Made by a program: the position numbers and the translations under genes. Below, in pieces: positions 46,711-56,624 of a DNA stretch of 64,000 nucleotides. The stretch covers positions 395,761 to 459,760 of the forward strand of contig JAOSKE010000003.1 of the NCBI GenBank assembly GCA_027493775.1, read 5' to 3'. Numbering within the stretch: position 1 is the first letter of the stretch; each line of letters opens with the position of its first letter. Source of the stretch: Kiritimatiellia bacterium. Its GTDB lineage: Bacteria > Verrucomicrobiota > Kiritimatiellia > CAIVKH01. Below the pieces are notes generated by a model, which saw nothing but the letters and a program-made list of their open reading frames with translations, was not told the DNA's origin and did no database searches.

Positions 46711-49564
46711 ATGCGTTTTTATTCGTTATTTTTACTGGTTTCACTGTTTGTTTCATCCGCCTCGGCGCAGGAACCGCCGTTGACGGCCAATTCCCGCTTC
46801 ATTCCGGGCGAAACAGCGACGCAATGGCTCCGTTACGCGTCTCGCGTGGGGCAGACGGTCGAGGTGGCGGGAACGTGGAGCCAGTGGACCAACGCGATAC
46901 CTATGATCAAAACCAACGAGGGACTATTTGCGTTGGATATTTCGACTCTGCCGATCACCAAACCAGGGCACTACGAGTACAAGTTCATCGTCAACGGTCG
47001 TTGGGAGCCGGGCGACAACCGCGAATTCGTCGTGAACGACGACTTGCTGCTGGAACGACCATCCGATGCCGTGCTCTCGGCTCATCTTGATGCGCGCGAG
47101 GAGATTACGGTTTATCTTCGGAACCCACTAGCTGATGGACAAAACCTTCGCGTCGCAATTGAGCCGGAAATTCCGGTTCGAGAGGTGGAGGCTGTTCCGG
47201 GAAATCCGGATAGTCGGCTACGTGGCTACTTGATCGCGGGGAATACACTTAAGTTTATTTTCGACGAGCGACTCTACGGCGTGAACATCCCCACGGGAAC
47301 TCTTGTCTCGGTCGCAGGAAATTTTAATTGGTGGAATCCCGATGGCGGGCGCGGGGGGGTGTGGCGCTTACAGGACGACGATGACAACGGGATTTGGGAG
47401 GTCGCCGTACCATTGGATGGCCTGCCCTACCCAGAGAACGAACCGTATCCGATGTTTCGCTTTGTGTTGCACGGGAACCAATGGATGACTGCGCCCTCCG
47501 CTGCGCCAAATCGCGTTCGCGATCCGAACGGCAACATTAATATGAAGGTGGACTTCGACAAGACGGGCATCTCGTTTCTCAAGATTCACACCGCAGCACC
47601 GATGAGTCTGTCGGAGACGTACAATGTGGTTATAGATGGACTCGGGGAGCAGCGTGTTCGGCAGGTGGTTTCCGTCGGGAAGTTGCTCGACTCGATCACG
47701 ACAAGGGAAGCGCTCGGCTCGCAACTAGACAAGGCGCGCAGCACGACGATTTATCGTCTTTTCGCGCCACGCGCGTCTTCGGTGACGCTGAATATTTTTT
47801 CCGACGTACGAATATGAAGTACAGAAGCCGGTTTATCGGCGGCTCATTCCGAGTGAACGCTATCCGATGATCAAAGACGAGACGACGGGGGTCTGGGAAA
47901 TTCGCCTGCTCGGTCTCGATACGGGCAAGTACTACGCGTTCAATGTGGATGGGCCGCAGGGGTACGGGGAAGCGTTCAACGATCAGGCTTTCATCAGCGA
48001 CCCCTACGCGCTCGCGGTCGCGCATTCAATGAACAACTCCATCGTGATAGATCGCGATGCGACGAACGAGTGGTTCGGCGGATGGACGGCGACGGATTGG
48101 AAAGCGCCAGCACGCCAGGATATGATTATCTACGAGACGCATATCCGCGATCTGACGATTCACCCCTCCGCAGGCGTCCCGCCGAGCCTCCGCGGAACCT
48201 ACGCGGGCGTGTTGGCCACCCTCGGCACGGGCGCAGGGTTGGATCACCTCAAGAAGATGGGCATCAACACCATCGAACTTCTGCCCGTTAACGAATTCGA
48301 AAACGGGACGCGCGATTACGGCTGGGGCTACAACACCACGCACTTCTATGCGCCGGAAGCTTCGTACGCCCGCGACCCGCTGAAAGGCTCTCAGTTTTAT
48401 GAGTTCAAGACAATGGTGGACGGTCTCCATCGCGCCGGATTCGCGGTGCTGCTGGATGTGGTCTATAACCACGTCGGCGGGCCGAATCTCTTCTCGATGA
48501 TCGATAAGAAGTATTTTTTCCGCCTGACGCCCGACTACAAGTTCATCAACTTCAGCGCGTGCGGCAACGACGTGCGCAGCGAGGCGCCAATGATGCGGCG
48601 CTTCATTGTGGACAACATTCTCTATTGGATGCGCGAGCATCGGGTGGACGGGTTCCGCTTCGACCTCGCGGAGCTGATTGATATGGAGACGATGCGCCAA
48701 ATCGAGCGCGAGGCGCGGGCGGTGAATCCGGATGTGATTCTGATCTCCGAGCCGTGGAGCATTCGCGGCCAGAACAAGGAAAAATTACGCGGGATGTGGT
48801 GGGGCGCGTGGAATAATGACTTCCGCTACGCAGCAAAAGACTTTGCGCGCGGTCGTGCGGATCGCGAATGGATGAAGAAAATCATTACTGGCTCAATGGA
48901 TATTTGGACGGCGAATCCATTGCAGGCGGTGAACTATCTCGAAAGCCACGATGATATGGCCTTGGCGGATGAGCTGAGCCTGCGTTCCGATCACAACGGA
49001 AAATACGTGCAGGCGTATGAGGTGGATCTAAACAAACTTGCAGCGACGGTGCTCTTCACATCGCTCGGTATGCCGATGCTGAATGAAGGTCAGGACTTTC
49101 TGCGCAGCAAATATGGAATCAGCAACACCTTTGACAAGGGCGACGCGGTCAATGCGATTCGCTGGAGCGACCGGGACCGCCCGCTCGCAGCCGAGGCAAT
49201 GAGCTACTACCGCGATCTGATCACGATGCGGCAAAGCGAACAGGGCCAGTCGTTCCGCCCCCACTTGGCGCCGCCAGCGAACTATTACATGTGGCTCACA
49301 CCGCCGGACAATGCGCGTGCATTGGGATATATCGTCAACGGCGCACATGAACTTTCGGGCCGCGCATTCGCCGTGCTGCTCAACAGTAGCGAAAATACGG
49401 CCTCGTTCCAAATATCGCTTCCGCCCGGAAACTGGCGCGTTATCGGCGACCACGTAACCATCAACCTCGACGGCCTTCCGGGTTATCCTCCCTACCAAGG
49501 CGGAGAGAGTGTCAATTTCCGCGTGAACAGTGTAAAGTCCATGATCTTGATGGACGGGTTCTGA
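46711..49564 (+). CDS. Secreted pullulanase-type GH13 enzyme with CBM48-like modules (frameshifted)
   Basis: The two large ORFs join when one T is removed from the T6 run at 47795-47800, restoring TLNIFPTYEYEVQKPVYRRL, for about 950 residues. A signal peptide (SLFLLVSLFVSSASA) is followed by an AMPK/CBM48-like module (VEVAGTWSQWTNA, about 48-105), a second one (VSVAGNFNWWNPDGG, about 205-280) and the N-terminal module normal for pullulanases. The GH13 catalytic barrel has LLDVVYNHVGG, GFRFDLAELID (nucleophile Asp), LISEPW (acid Glu) and LESHDD. It should cut alpha-1,6 bonds in pullulan, starch or glycogen outside the cytoplasm. It ends four bases before the FHA gene. Confidence 0.88.
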
Positions 49565-49568
49565 GGCA

Positions 49569-50930
49569 ATGATTTATCGGTTGATATTTTTGAACGGCCC
49601 CCGCACCGGTGAACGCATCACCGTTGCGGAGCAACCGATGTGTCTCGGGACGGACGCGGATTGTGCGGTGTGCGTCGAAGACGCGGAAATGGCGCGACGC
49701 CATGCGGAAGTGTTTCAAAAGGGCGACGAGTTGTTCATTCGCGATCTCGGCTCCATGAACAAAATTCTCGTGAACAAACACGAGACACAGGAAGCGCGCA
49801 TCAAACACGGCGACGAAATCGAACTGGGGCGGACGAGGCTGGTTGTTCAAGCGCTCGTCCAGGCGGACGTCGAGGGTCGCACCCGTGCCCGGCGGCGGAG
49901 GAGGCAAACCACATGGGCGGTGATGTCCCTGTTGCTGATCGGCGTTGTGCTCGCCCTGTCGGCGCGCTATGTGCCAAGGGAACAGCCGATCGAGGAGATT
50001 ACGGTGACGGATCCCGCTCTCCCGATTAAGAGTGTACTTGCTCCGACAACCAACGTGAACACGCTGACGGAGGATATTCGCACGCTCCGCAACGATCTGC
50101 GCACGATTCAGGATTCGGTGAAGAGGTTGAATCCCCCGCCACCCACCGCGCTGCCCACACTCACGCCGCCGCCCTCCCCGCGCACGGCGCGCGAAGAGGC
50201 GGAGGAGCTAATCGGCGCGGCGCGCGATGCGCGCGAGAGCAAACATTTTACGGAGGCGGACCGATTGCTTGCGCACATCCAGAATTTAGACCCCGATTTT
50301 CTCGCGGCGTATGAGGAGCGCGCGCTCCTGTTCGAGGAACAGGGACGCACCGGCGATGCCGCGATGCAATGGTCGGAAATTCTGCGGCGCAGCACGGAGT
50401 CACCGATCTATCAAAAGGCCGTTACCGAGCGCATTCGGCTGAGTCGCTTCAGCGCGACGCAACAGGGGCCGCCAGAGCTGCGCATTTTGACCGTGCAGCA
50501 GAACCGCTTCCCCGGCAACGCGGACTACGACGAGATGCGCGTATTAAAAATCGCGCTTCGGTCTGAAAGCGCCGTTCGCATTGATCCCGACAAGCTTCAC
50601 CTCGATGTTGTTTTTTATGATCGTAACACCGGTTCGGACGCAATCGAAATCTCCGACGGCCGCGTGGAGCAGCAGAAGGTTGAACTTTCTCCCGACTGGA
50701 GCGCGGAAAGCGAGCGCGTTCTCACCGCCACCTGCGTCATTCCCAAGGGGCTGCGCGAGAAACAAGAGGCCGAGGGCCAGCCACACTCTTACTATGGCTA
50801 TTACGTCCGCCTGCTCTACAACGACCAACAGCTTGATGAAACCGCGAGACCGCGCACCCTGCTGGCAGCGGCGAAGACCGACGCGAAGATCAAGCGAGTG
50901 GCCGAACGCCCGGCCGACTCAGCGCGATGA
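49569..50930 (+). CDS. FHA-domain membrane protein with TPR-like region
   Basis: The 453-residue protein starts with a forkhead-associated domain (about residues 5-95: PMCLGTDADCAV, ARRHAEVF, IRDLGSMNKILVN), which in other proteins binds phosphothreonine. The usual GR is TD here and the Ser before RH is absent, so phosphopeptide binding may be altered. A basic stretch and one span (TTWAVMSLLLIGVVLALSARY) lead to a Pro-rich linker, TPR-like helices (FTEADRLLAHIQNLDPDFLAAYE) and a beta-rich C-terminus outside the cytoplasm. It is coupled by ATGA to waaE. A link to the receptor kinase at 12.7 kb is possible but unproven. Confidence 0.82.
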   Translation: MIYRLIFLNGPRTGERITVAEQPMCLGTDADCAVCVEDAEMARRHAEVFQKGDELFIRDLGSMNKILVNKHETQEARIKHGDEIELGRTRLVVQALVQADVEGRTRARRRRRQTTWAVMSLLLIGVVLALSARYVPREQPIEEITVTDPALPIKSVLAPTTNVNTLTEDIRTLRNDLRTIQDSVKRLNPPPPTALPTLTPPPSPRTAREEAEELIGAARDARESKHFTEADRLLAHIQNLDPDFLAAYEERALLFEEQGRTGDAAMQWSEILRRSTESPIYQKAVTERIRLSRFSATQQGPPELRILTVQQNRFPGNADYDEMRVLKIALRSESAVRIDPDKLHLDVVFYDRNTGSDAIEISDGRVEQQKVELSPDWSAESERVLTATCVIPKGLREKQEAEGQPHSYYGYYVRLLYNDQQLDETARPRTLLAAAKTDAKIKRVAERPADSAR

Positions 50931-51751
50931 CCGCCACCCCACGCGAACGCATTTCAGCTTGCGTCATTGTCTTCAACGAAGAGAAGAAGATACGGCGCTG
51001 TCTGGAAAGCCTTACCTGGTGCGACGAAATCGTCGTCCTCGATAGCTTCAGCACCGACCACACGCTGGATATTTGTCGCGAATACACAAATCGCATCTTC
51101 CAGCACGTCTGGCTCGGCTACGTCGGACAGCGCAACAAAGTCCGCACCATGGCACGATACAACTGGATTTTGAACATTGATTCCGACGAGGAGGTTTCCC
51201 CGGGATTGCGCGGAGAAATACTGGAAGAATTTACGGATGGCGCACCGGACTATTACGGCTATGAGTTCCCGAGGCAGGTGTTCTACCTCGGAAAATGGAT
51301 CCGACACGGCGAATGGTATCCCGATGTGAAACTGCGCCTTTTTCACAAGGATTACGGACGCTCCGAAGGCGAGGAACCGCACGACAAAGTGGTTGTGAAC
51401 GGAAATGTCAAACGCCTCAAAAATCCGTTGTGGCACTATACTTACGATGATCTGCGGGATCATCTCGACACACTCGACCGATTCTCAACCATTTCCGCCC
51501 GTCAAAAATTCGTCCAGAATCCGCGCTTCCGTCCGCTGGATTTGCTCACCCGCCCACCGTTGCGATTCTTCAAAGGTTATTTTTTGAAGCACGGTTTTCT
51601 TGACGGCTGGCACGGGCTTGTCATCGCCATCACCAGCTCTTTCGGCGTATTTATGAAATACGCAAAACTCTGGGAGCTGGCGCTGCGTAAAAAGCGCGCT
51701 TTTCATCAATTTCCCGACGAAGGCACAGCACCCGGAGCGCGCGGGCAATGA
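50927..51751 (+). CDS. WaaE/KdtX-type LPS core glycosyltransferase
   Basis: The 274-residue family 2 transferase has SACVIVFNEEKKIRRCLESL, VVLDSFSTDHTLDIC, the WILNIDSDEEVSPGL metal region and EFPRQVFYLGKWIRHGEWYPDVKLRLFH, the signature of the WaaE/KdtX beta-glucosyltransferases that extend the inner core of LPS. Late HYTYDDLRDHLDTLDRFS and the basic hydrophobic C-terminus fit a peripheral inner-membrane enzyme. It supports an LPS-bearing outer membrane. Its ends overlap both neighbours by four bases. Confidence 0.9.
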   Translation: MTATPRERISACVIVFNEEKKIRRCLESLTWCDEIVVLDSFSTDHTLDICREYTNRIFQHVWLGYVGQRNKVRTMARYNWILNIDSDEEVSPGLRGEILEEFTDGAPDYYGYEFPRQVFYLGKWIRHGEWYPDVKLRLFHKDYGRSEGEEPHDKVVVNGNVKRLKNPLWHYTYDDLRDHLDTLDRFSTISARQKFVQNPRFRPLDLLTRPPLRFFKGYFLKHGFLDGWHGLVIAITSSFGVFMKYAKLWELALRKKRAFHQFPDEGTAPGARGQ

Positions 51752-52550
51752 AACAGACGCCATTTCGATACACGCCCCCCTCTTCCGCCGACTCATCTTT
51801 ATGGCTGGACTCGCTTTGTGTGCGCTGACCGCGCGTGGCGAATCCGTCGAGTTATACGGGCGCCTCGAGCAGTTCACGTGGAAAGAATTTATTGAAGGCG
51901 ACCGGATACTGAAGGAAGACGGGCCGCGCGTCGGCGTGGGTGTGCGCGGGATCATCGAAAACTTTAACGCATGGCGTCTGGGATTGCGCGCGGAAGGGGT
52001 GATCGGCTCCGTGGACTACGACGGCATGACCATGGGCGGCGAGCCGGCAAAGGATAAAACGGACTATCTCGGTTTGCGCGCCGAAATCTACTCGCTCCTT
52101 GTCCGCCCTTCGGACAACGCGATCAATGTCCATCCGATTCTCGGCATCGGCTCGCGCTACTGGGTGCGCCGTCTGGCGCAGGGAATACCTGATCGCGGCG
52201 GCTATGACGAGGGCTGGCTGATGGTCTATGGCCAACTTGGGGCGCAGATTCAATGCGCGATCGCACCTGATGCGCAGCTTTACGCAAATGCCATCTTCCG
52301 GCCCGCAATCTACAACACGACCTATTACAGCATCGAACTGGACGATGAGGAAACCTTCTGGCTCAAACCGGGCAAACGTCCGACATGGGAAGTGGAAGCG
52401 GGCCTCGCCATCGCGCGTGTCCGATTCTCCGTCTTTTACGAAACTCTTTCCTTCAGCGAATCGAACGTCCACGTGGTTCCGCCACTGGAGGCATTCCAAC
52501 CAAAATCCGAAGGCAAGATCATCGGCGCGCAAATCGGGGTTCTCTGGTAG
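51748..52550 (+). CDS. Predicted outer-membrane beta-barrel protein (frameshifted at 5' end)
   Basis: The track starts at 51801, but an ATG at 51748 overlaps the waaE stop. Adding one base to the C6 run at 51775-51780 joins them and creates a proper signal peptide, PLFRRLIFMAGLALCALTARG, for about 267 residues. The mature part has amphipathic strands (AWRLGLRAEGVIGSVDY, YLGLRAEIYSLL, RVRFSVFYETLSF) and ends GAQIGVLW with a terminal aromatic residue, as outer-membrane barrels do. No enzyme motif is visible. Cotranscription with waaE suggests a surface role. Confidence 0.72.
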
Positions 52551-52687
52551 CCGCAGACGCAATCACTACGGAAGTGTTAATTTTTCATTTCGCCCATCAG
52601 GATCAACCGGAAACCGATGCCGATCGAGATTCTACAAAAGGCAGTATGGGGGTTGAGAAATCCGCTCAACTGGCGCATCATAAATAA

Positions 52688-53702
52688 ATGAAGGCATGGC
52701 AGGAAACGACACAGATTTGCGTTGAGCTGGAACGGCTTTTTGCGGCGGGTCAATCGGCGGCGCTCGCAACGTTATTTAAAATCGAAGGTTCTTCCTACCG
52801 TCGCCCCGGCGCGAAGTTATTAATCCGAGCCGATGGCTCGATGCTCGGGCAGGTCAGCGGCGGCTGTCTGGAAAGCGATCTCTGCGAGCGGGCAAAAAAC
52901 ATGCTCGCTGGCAACGCGACGCCGGAACGGGTCCACTACGACACCAGCGCGGACGAGGAAATGCTCTGGGGTCTCGGTCTCGGGTGCGATGGCCGTCTTG
53001 ATATCCTTCTCCAACCGCTCCATCCAGCGCACGACGCGGCGACGGTGGGCGAGCTTCGCGCACGGCTCGGCGGCACGGAAGATTTTTCGATTCACACAAT
53101 CCTTGATGGCGCCGATGCGGGAACAATCACCCTCGCCGCGCCGCGCACAACGCCAAAATCTGAAATTGTCACGACCGGAAACGTTCGCACCTTTGAAGAC
53201 CACCTCGCCGCGCCGCCCGACCTCGTGCTAATCGGCGCGGGCGATGATGCGATCCCACTCGTGTCACTTGCGGCGGAAGCGGGATTTCGAGTGACCATGG
53301 TGGACCATCGCTCCGCTTATTTGACGAAAACGCGCTTTCCGTCCGCGCATAAAATGATTCGAGCGCGCCCGGATAATGTCCCCGACTCCATCCCGCGCGA
53401 CGCAAACACCTTCATTATTGCCAAAAATCACGCACTGTTGATGGACAAGGCGTGGGCCACCTTTTTTCGCGGCCACCGACGTTCGCTACATCGGTCTGCT
53501 CGGCCCCACATCGCGGCGCGACGACATCATCGCAAGTCTTCCACCCGCTGTCCTTCCCCGCACATACGGCCCATCAGGGCTTGATATCAAGGCCGAAGGC
53601 TCCGAGCAAATTGCCATCAGCATCGTCGCCGAACTCCTCGCTGTTTATTCCGGGCGCACGGGCGGTTTCCTCCGCCTGCGCAAAGGTTCCATCTACAGCT
53701 AA
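52688..53702 (+). CDS. XdhC/CoxI-family molybdenum-cofactor maturation protein (frameshifted)
   Basis: XdhC proteins bind the molybdenum cofactor and help add its sulfido ligand before insertion into xanthine dehydrogenase-type enzymes. The N-terminal domain shows LATLFKIEGSSYRRPGAKLLI and GQVSGGCLESDLCERA (conserved Cys); a Rossmann-like C-terminal domain has LIGAGDDAIPLVSLAAEAGFRVTMVDHRS. Removing one T from the T6 run at 53462-53467 restores WATFFAATDVRYIGLLGPTSRRDDI and moves the stop to 53702, about 337 residues. No molybdenum hydroxylase is in the window, so the client is unknown. Confidence 0.87.
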
Positions 53703-53872
53703 AGCCCGCAAGTCGCGCAGGGCAAGGCAAGGCAGCGTTGCGAAACGAAATCGTCTTCTCGCTTTGCAAATGGGCGCACGCGCTTTAGTATGCGCGGAAG
53801 TTCCGGCGGGGAATGAGTCTCGCTGGCTGCTTTTTGTGTTGCTTGTTTTTCTATGATTGAAAGCGAGGTTCT

Positions 53873-55462
53873 ATGAGCCAAGAGCAAGTCCCCTTCCCGA
53901 ACGGTGACCGTCCCGACACCCACATCAGCACACTTCTTGCAGTCGCATGCGCACTGACACTCGATGTACTCCTTTTCGCAGCGCTCTCCCCGCTCAAGGG
54001 AACCTTCATCCGCGACCTGTTCATCGAACGCAACGGCTGGGACTGGGGGCGCGTGGTCTTCCAGTTCGCAACCATGTTCATGTTCTTCATGTCCTCCATG
54101 ACGATTTTCCTGAAGCGTCAAAAAATCAGGAAAGAATTCAAACTCATCCAGAACCTGCCGCTGCCCGACGATCTCGACATGAATGACGACAACCGCCTGG
54201 TCACGGTCTATAACGAGATCACAAGCCTCCCGAATTGGGAAAAGAGCATCGTCTATACGCGCGTGATCCGCGTTCTCGCAATGTGGATGAACACACACGA
54301 TTTTGAGCGCACCAGCGCCTACACCCGTGAAAATAGCGAGATGGATACCTTCGGCGCGGACGCATCCTTCCGCGCAAACCGTCTTTACATCTGGGCGATG
54401 CCGCTGCTGGGCTTTCTCGGCACGGTGTACGGCGTCAGCTATGGTATCGGCGGCTTTGCAGAATTTTTGCGTGGCGACGTTTCCGCTGAGGACATCAAGT
54501 TTCAGGTCGGCTTGATTACCCAGGGCTTGGCCGTCGCATTTTATACCACCCTCGTCGGCTTGTGGGCCGCTGGTGGCGCGGCGTTCCCAAGCATGGGCGG
54601 AGAGCGGCGCGAAGAGGTGCTGTTCGGAGAGATTGACGCGATCATAGAGGAGCGTCTCATCTCGCGGATGCCGTCCGCGAAGCGCCTTGAGTTCCCGGTC
54701 GAAAGCATCAACGCGATGCGCGAGGACATCGGACACATGGCGAGCGCGATGACCGCGCCGCTGAACGATCTTGTGGCCTCCATCGAAGAGGGCTTTCGTC
54801 GTCTGCCCAGCCCACAACGTTATGAAGAGGTGTTCGCAAATGCGATCGCCCAAGCGGGCGATATCATTAAGGACAAATACAGCGAGTTTCAGATTCGCTA
54901 CGAAATTCGCGTCGGCGAGCTTGGCGACCAGTTGGCAGGCCGACTGAACGCAGTCTCCGACACCTTCCGCGTAGGGACGGAATCCATCGCACAGCAACTC
55001 GAAGCACAGGCGCGCGTGATTGAGGCGAGCGGAACAAAATCGGTCGAGCAGCAGTCTGCTGCAGTCCAAAGCTATCTCGGCACACTCAATCAGGCGAGCG
55101 AGCGCGAGGCCGCGCGTTGGAGGGAAGTCGCTGACGACCTTCGCAAGCAAGTGGGCGACGCCGCATCGCAACTAGGCCAATCCGTACAGGCGCTGCGCGA
55201 GGCTTCCTCACTCGCGGCGCGCGGCGCAGATGAAGCCGCGCGTGGGCTGGCCAACCAAATGACGCGACTGGTGGATGTAGGCTCACGCATCGAATCCCTG
55301 CTGCAGGCGACGCGCGCTGTCGAAATCGCACTAGGCGACATTGCAGGGGCGCAAAACTTCCAGTTGGCGATGACGGAGCTGCGCTCACACCTGCAAACGA
55401 CGGACGAGCTGGTGAAGCGCTTGTCGAAGCCGCGCCAGATCACACTCACCGAGTCACACTAA
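53873..55462 (+). CDS. MotA/TolQ/ExbB-like proton channel protein with long cytoplasmic tail
   Basis: The 529-residue protein has four likely spans (about 18-40, 59-80, 171-194, 212-238). The last two carry the channel signature: PLLGFLGTVYGVSYGIGGF and QGLAVAFYTTLVGLWAAGG. An extended tail of about 290 residues (240-529), mostly helical and rich in Glu, Arg, Gln and Ala, follows. ExbB and TolQ lack such a tail; ZorA of Zorya systems and some gliding motors have one. With the two ExbD-like genes downstream it should form a proton-driven rotary complex in the inner membrane. A weak promoter-like pair (TTGCAA/TAGTAT near 53764-53791) lies upstream. Confidence 0.85.
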   Translation: MSQEQVPFPNGDRPDTHISTLLAVACALTLDVLLFAALSPLKGTFIRDLFIERNGWDWGRVVFQFATMFMFFMSSMTIFLKRQKIRKEFKLIQNLPLPDDLDMNDDNRLVTVYNEITSLPNWEKSIVYTRVIRVLAMWMNTHDFERTSAYTRENSEMDTFGADASFRANRLYIWAMPLLGFLGTVYGVSYGIGGFAEFLRGDVSAEDIKFQVGLITQGLAVAFYTTLVGLWAAGGAAFPSMGGERREEVLFGEIDAIIEERLISRMPSAKRLEFPVESINAMREDIGHMASAMTAPLNDLVASIEEGFRRLPSPQRYEEVFANAIAQAGDIIKDKYSEFQIRYEIRVGELGDQLAGRLNAVSDTFRVGTESIAQQLEAQARVIEASGTKSVEQQSAAVQSYLGTLNQASEREAARWREVADDLRKQVGDAASQLGQSVQALREASSLAARGADEAARGLANQMTRLVDVGSRIESLLQATRAVEIALGDIAGAQNFQLAMTELRSHLQTTDELVKRLSKPRQITLTESH

Positions 55463-55484
55463 AGGATCGGGCAAGAACAGCGCC

Positions 55485-55985
55485 ATGCGTCGGCCACCCA
55501 AACGAGAGTTCAAAATCGAGATGACACCCTTTCTCGATTCGCTCGTCATTATGATGAGCCTGATCTGCCTTGTCCTGGTTGTCATGATTATACCGGTCAT
55601 TCAAAATCCGAAACAATTTAACGTCCTCTCATTCGAGAAGCTGATTAGAACCAAACGGAATCCGTTACGCGAGTTACAGCCGACCTACATAGATTGCCGA
55701 CCGGATCGCGCGGTGATCATCCCCGGCGACGAGGAGGTTACCATCGAGGATTTGGTCCAGTCCGGCAACGCAATTGACCGACTATTCGCGCGTGTACAGG
55801 CCCACTCCGACACGCAGTACATCATCTTGCTGGCGCGGCCCGGCTCGTTGCCGGTATATCGCCACTTGCGCAAAGAATTGCTTCGTCGCGGCATCGCCGC
55901 CGGCGCGGACGTGCTTGATATGAATGCAGTGCTTGATTGGCGAAAAGAAATGCGCGAGCTGAACATCACGCTGCCGGAGACCTGA
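55485..55985 (+). CDS. ExbD/TolR-like protein, first copy
   Basis: The 166-residue protein has one span near the N-terminus (FKIEMTPFLDSLVIMMSLICLVLVVMIIPV) with the channel-facing aspartate Asp18 in the TPFLDSL motif, matching the NVTPFIDV motif of ExbD. The periplasmic part (about 40-166) has ILLARPGSLPVYRHLRKELLRRG, similar to the ExbD peptidoglycan-side fold. It lies 22 bases after the channel gene and five bases before the second copy. The two copies share little beyond the membrane motif, so they are likely distinct subunits. Confidence 0.82.
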   Translation: MRRPPKREFKIEMTPFLDSLVIMMSLICLVLVVMIIPVIQNPKQFNVLSFEKLIRTKRNPLRELQPTYIDCRPDRAVIIPGDEEVTIEDLVQSGNAIDRLFARVQAHSDTQYIILLARPGSLPVYRHLRKELLRRGIAAGADVLDMNAVLDWRKEMRELNITLPET

Positions 55986-55990
55986 TTCCC

Positions 55991-56624
55991 ATGGCAAGGC
56001 GACCAGAAAAGAAAGAGCCGGAACTGAACGTCACATCGTTCTGCGACATCATCACCGTCTCCATTGTCGCCCTGTTCATGGTCATGGTCATCGTCACCGA
56101 CCTTGCGCTTCGCACGCCGAAAGTGCGCCCCACTCCGCTCGCGCTCGACACCACAAACTCGCCGGTCTATGTGGAATGCCGGGGCAATCAGCTATATCCC
56201 ATAGATCGTGTCGAAATCACCACCGCCATGCGGACCGCCACGGTCGAAATGCGCGCGAAGGCGTTAAGCGGCGATACCAACGTAATGGCCCAGGCCATGT
56301 CGCAGGATGTCGGGAACGAGTACTATCGTTTAGACAACAGCTTTATGATGATGGGCGTCATCGCCCTCGCCCCGCGGCCCAACATTGAGGGACTACCTCC
56401 ACCAGATGACGAACATCCCAACGGCCCATTTGACCGCATCCTCAAAATCCTCAACACCAACCAACACTACCTCGTCTATCTGGTGCGCGACGATTCCTTC
56501 GACGCCTTTCGCAAAGGCGCGCAATGCGGCAACGCAGAACGGATTCATCTCCGGGTGGGAGTATCTCGACAGGAATGAATTGATCACATTCGAAGGCATG
56601 TTCAGCCGCGTCAAGGCGGAGTAG
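55991..56624 (+). CDS. ExbD/TolR-like protein, second copy (3' frameshift)
   Basis: Starting at 55991 (MARRPEKKEPELNVTSFCDI), the span carries Asp19 in LNVTSFCDIITVSIVALFMVMVIV, a close ExbD match. The periplasmic part is larger than in ExbD, with an inserted segment around NVMAQAMSQDVGNEYY. The track end is in the wrong frame: removing one A from the AAA at 56513-56515 gives FRKARNAATQNGFISGWEYLDR, ending at 56624, about 210 residues. The corrected end overlaps the convergent YihY gene by 14 bases. Confidence 0.8.

Noticed and set aside
53699-55171. Minus-strand ORF of 490 residues
   Set aside because: It is a shadow of the ExbB-like gene, has no recognisable motif and shows shadow-type composition.
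53873-56624. Zorya anti-phage system
   Set aside because: The long-tailed ExbB-like protein resembles ZorA, but there is no OmpA-domain ZorB, helicase or nuclease gene; two ExbD-like proteins follow instead.
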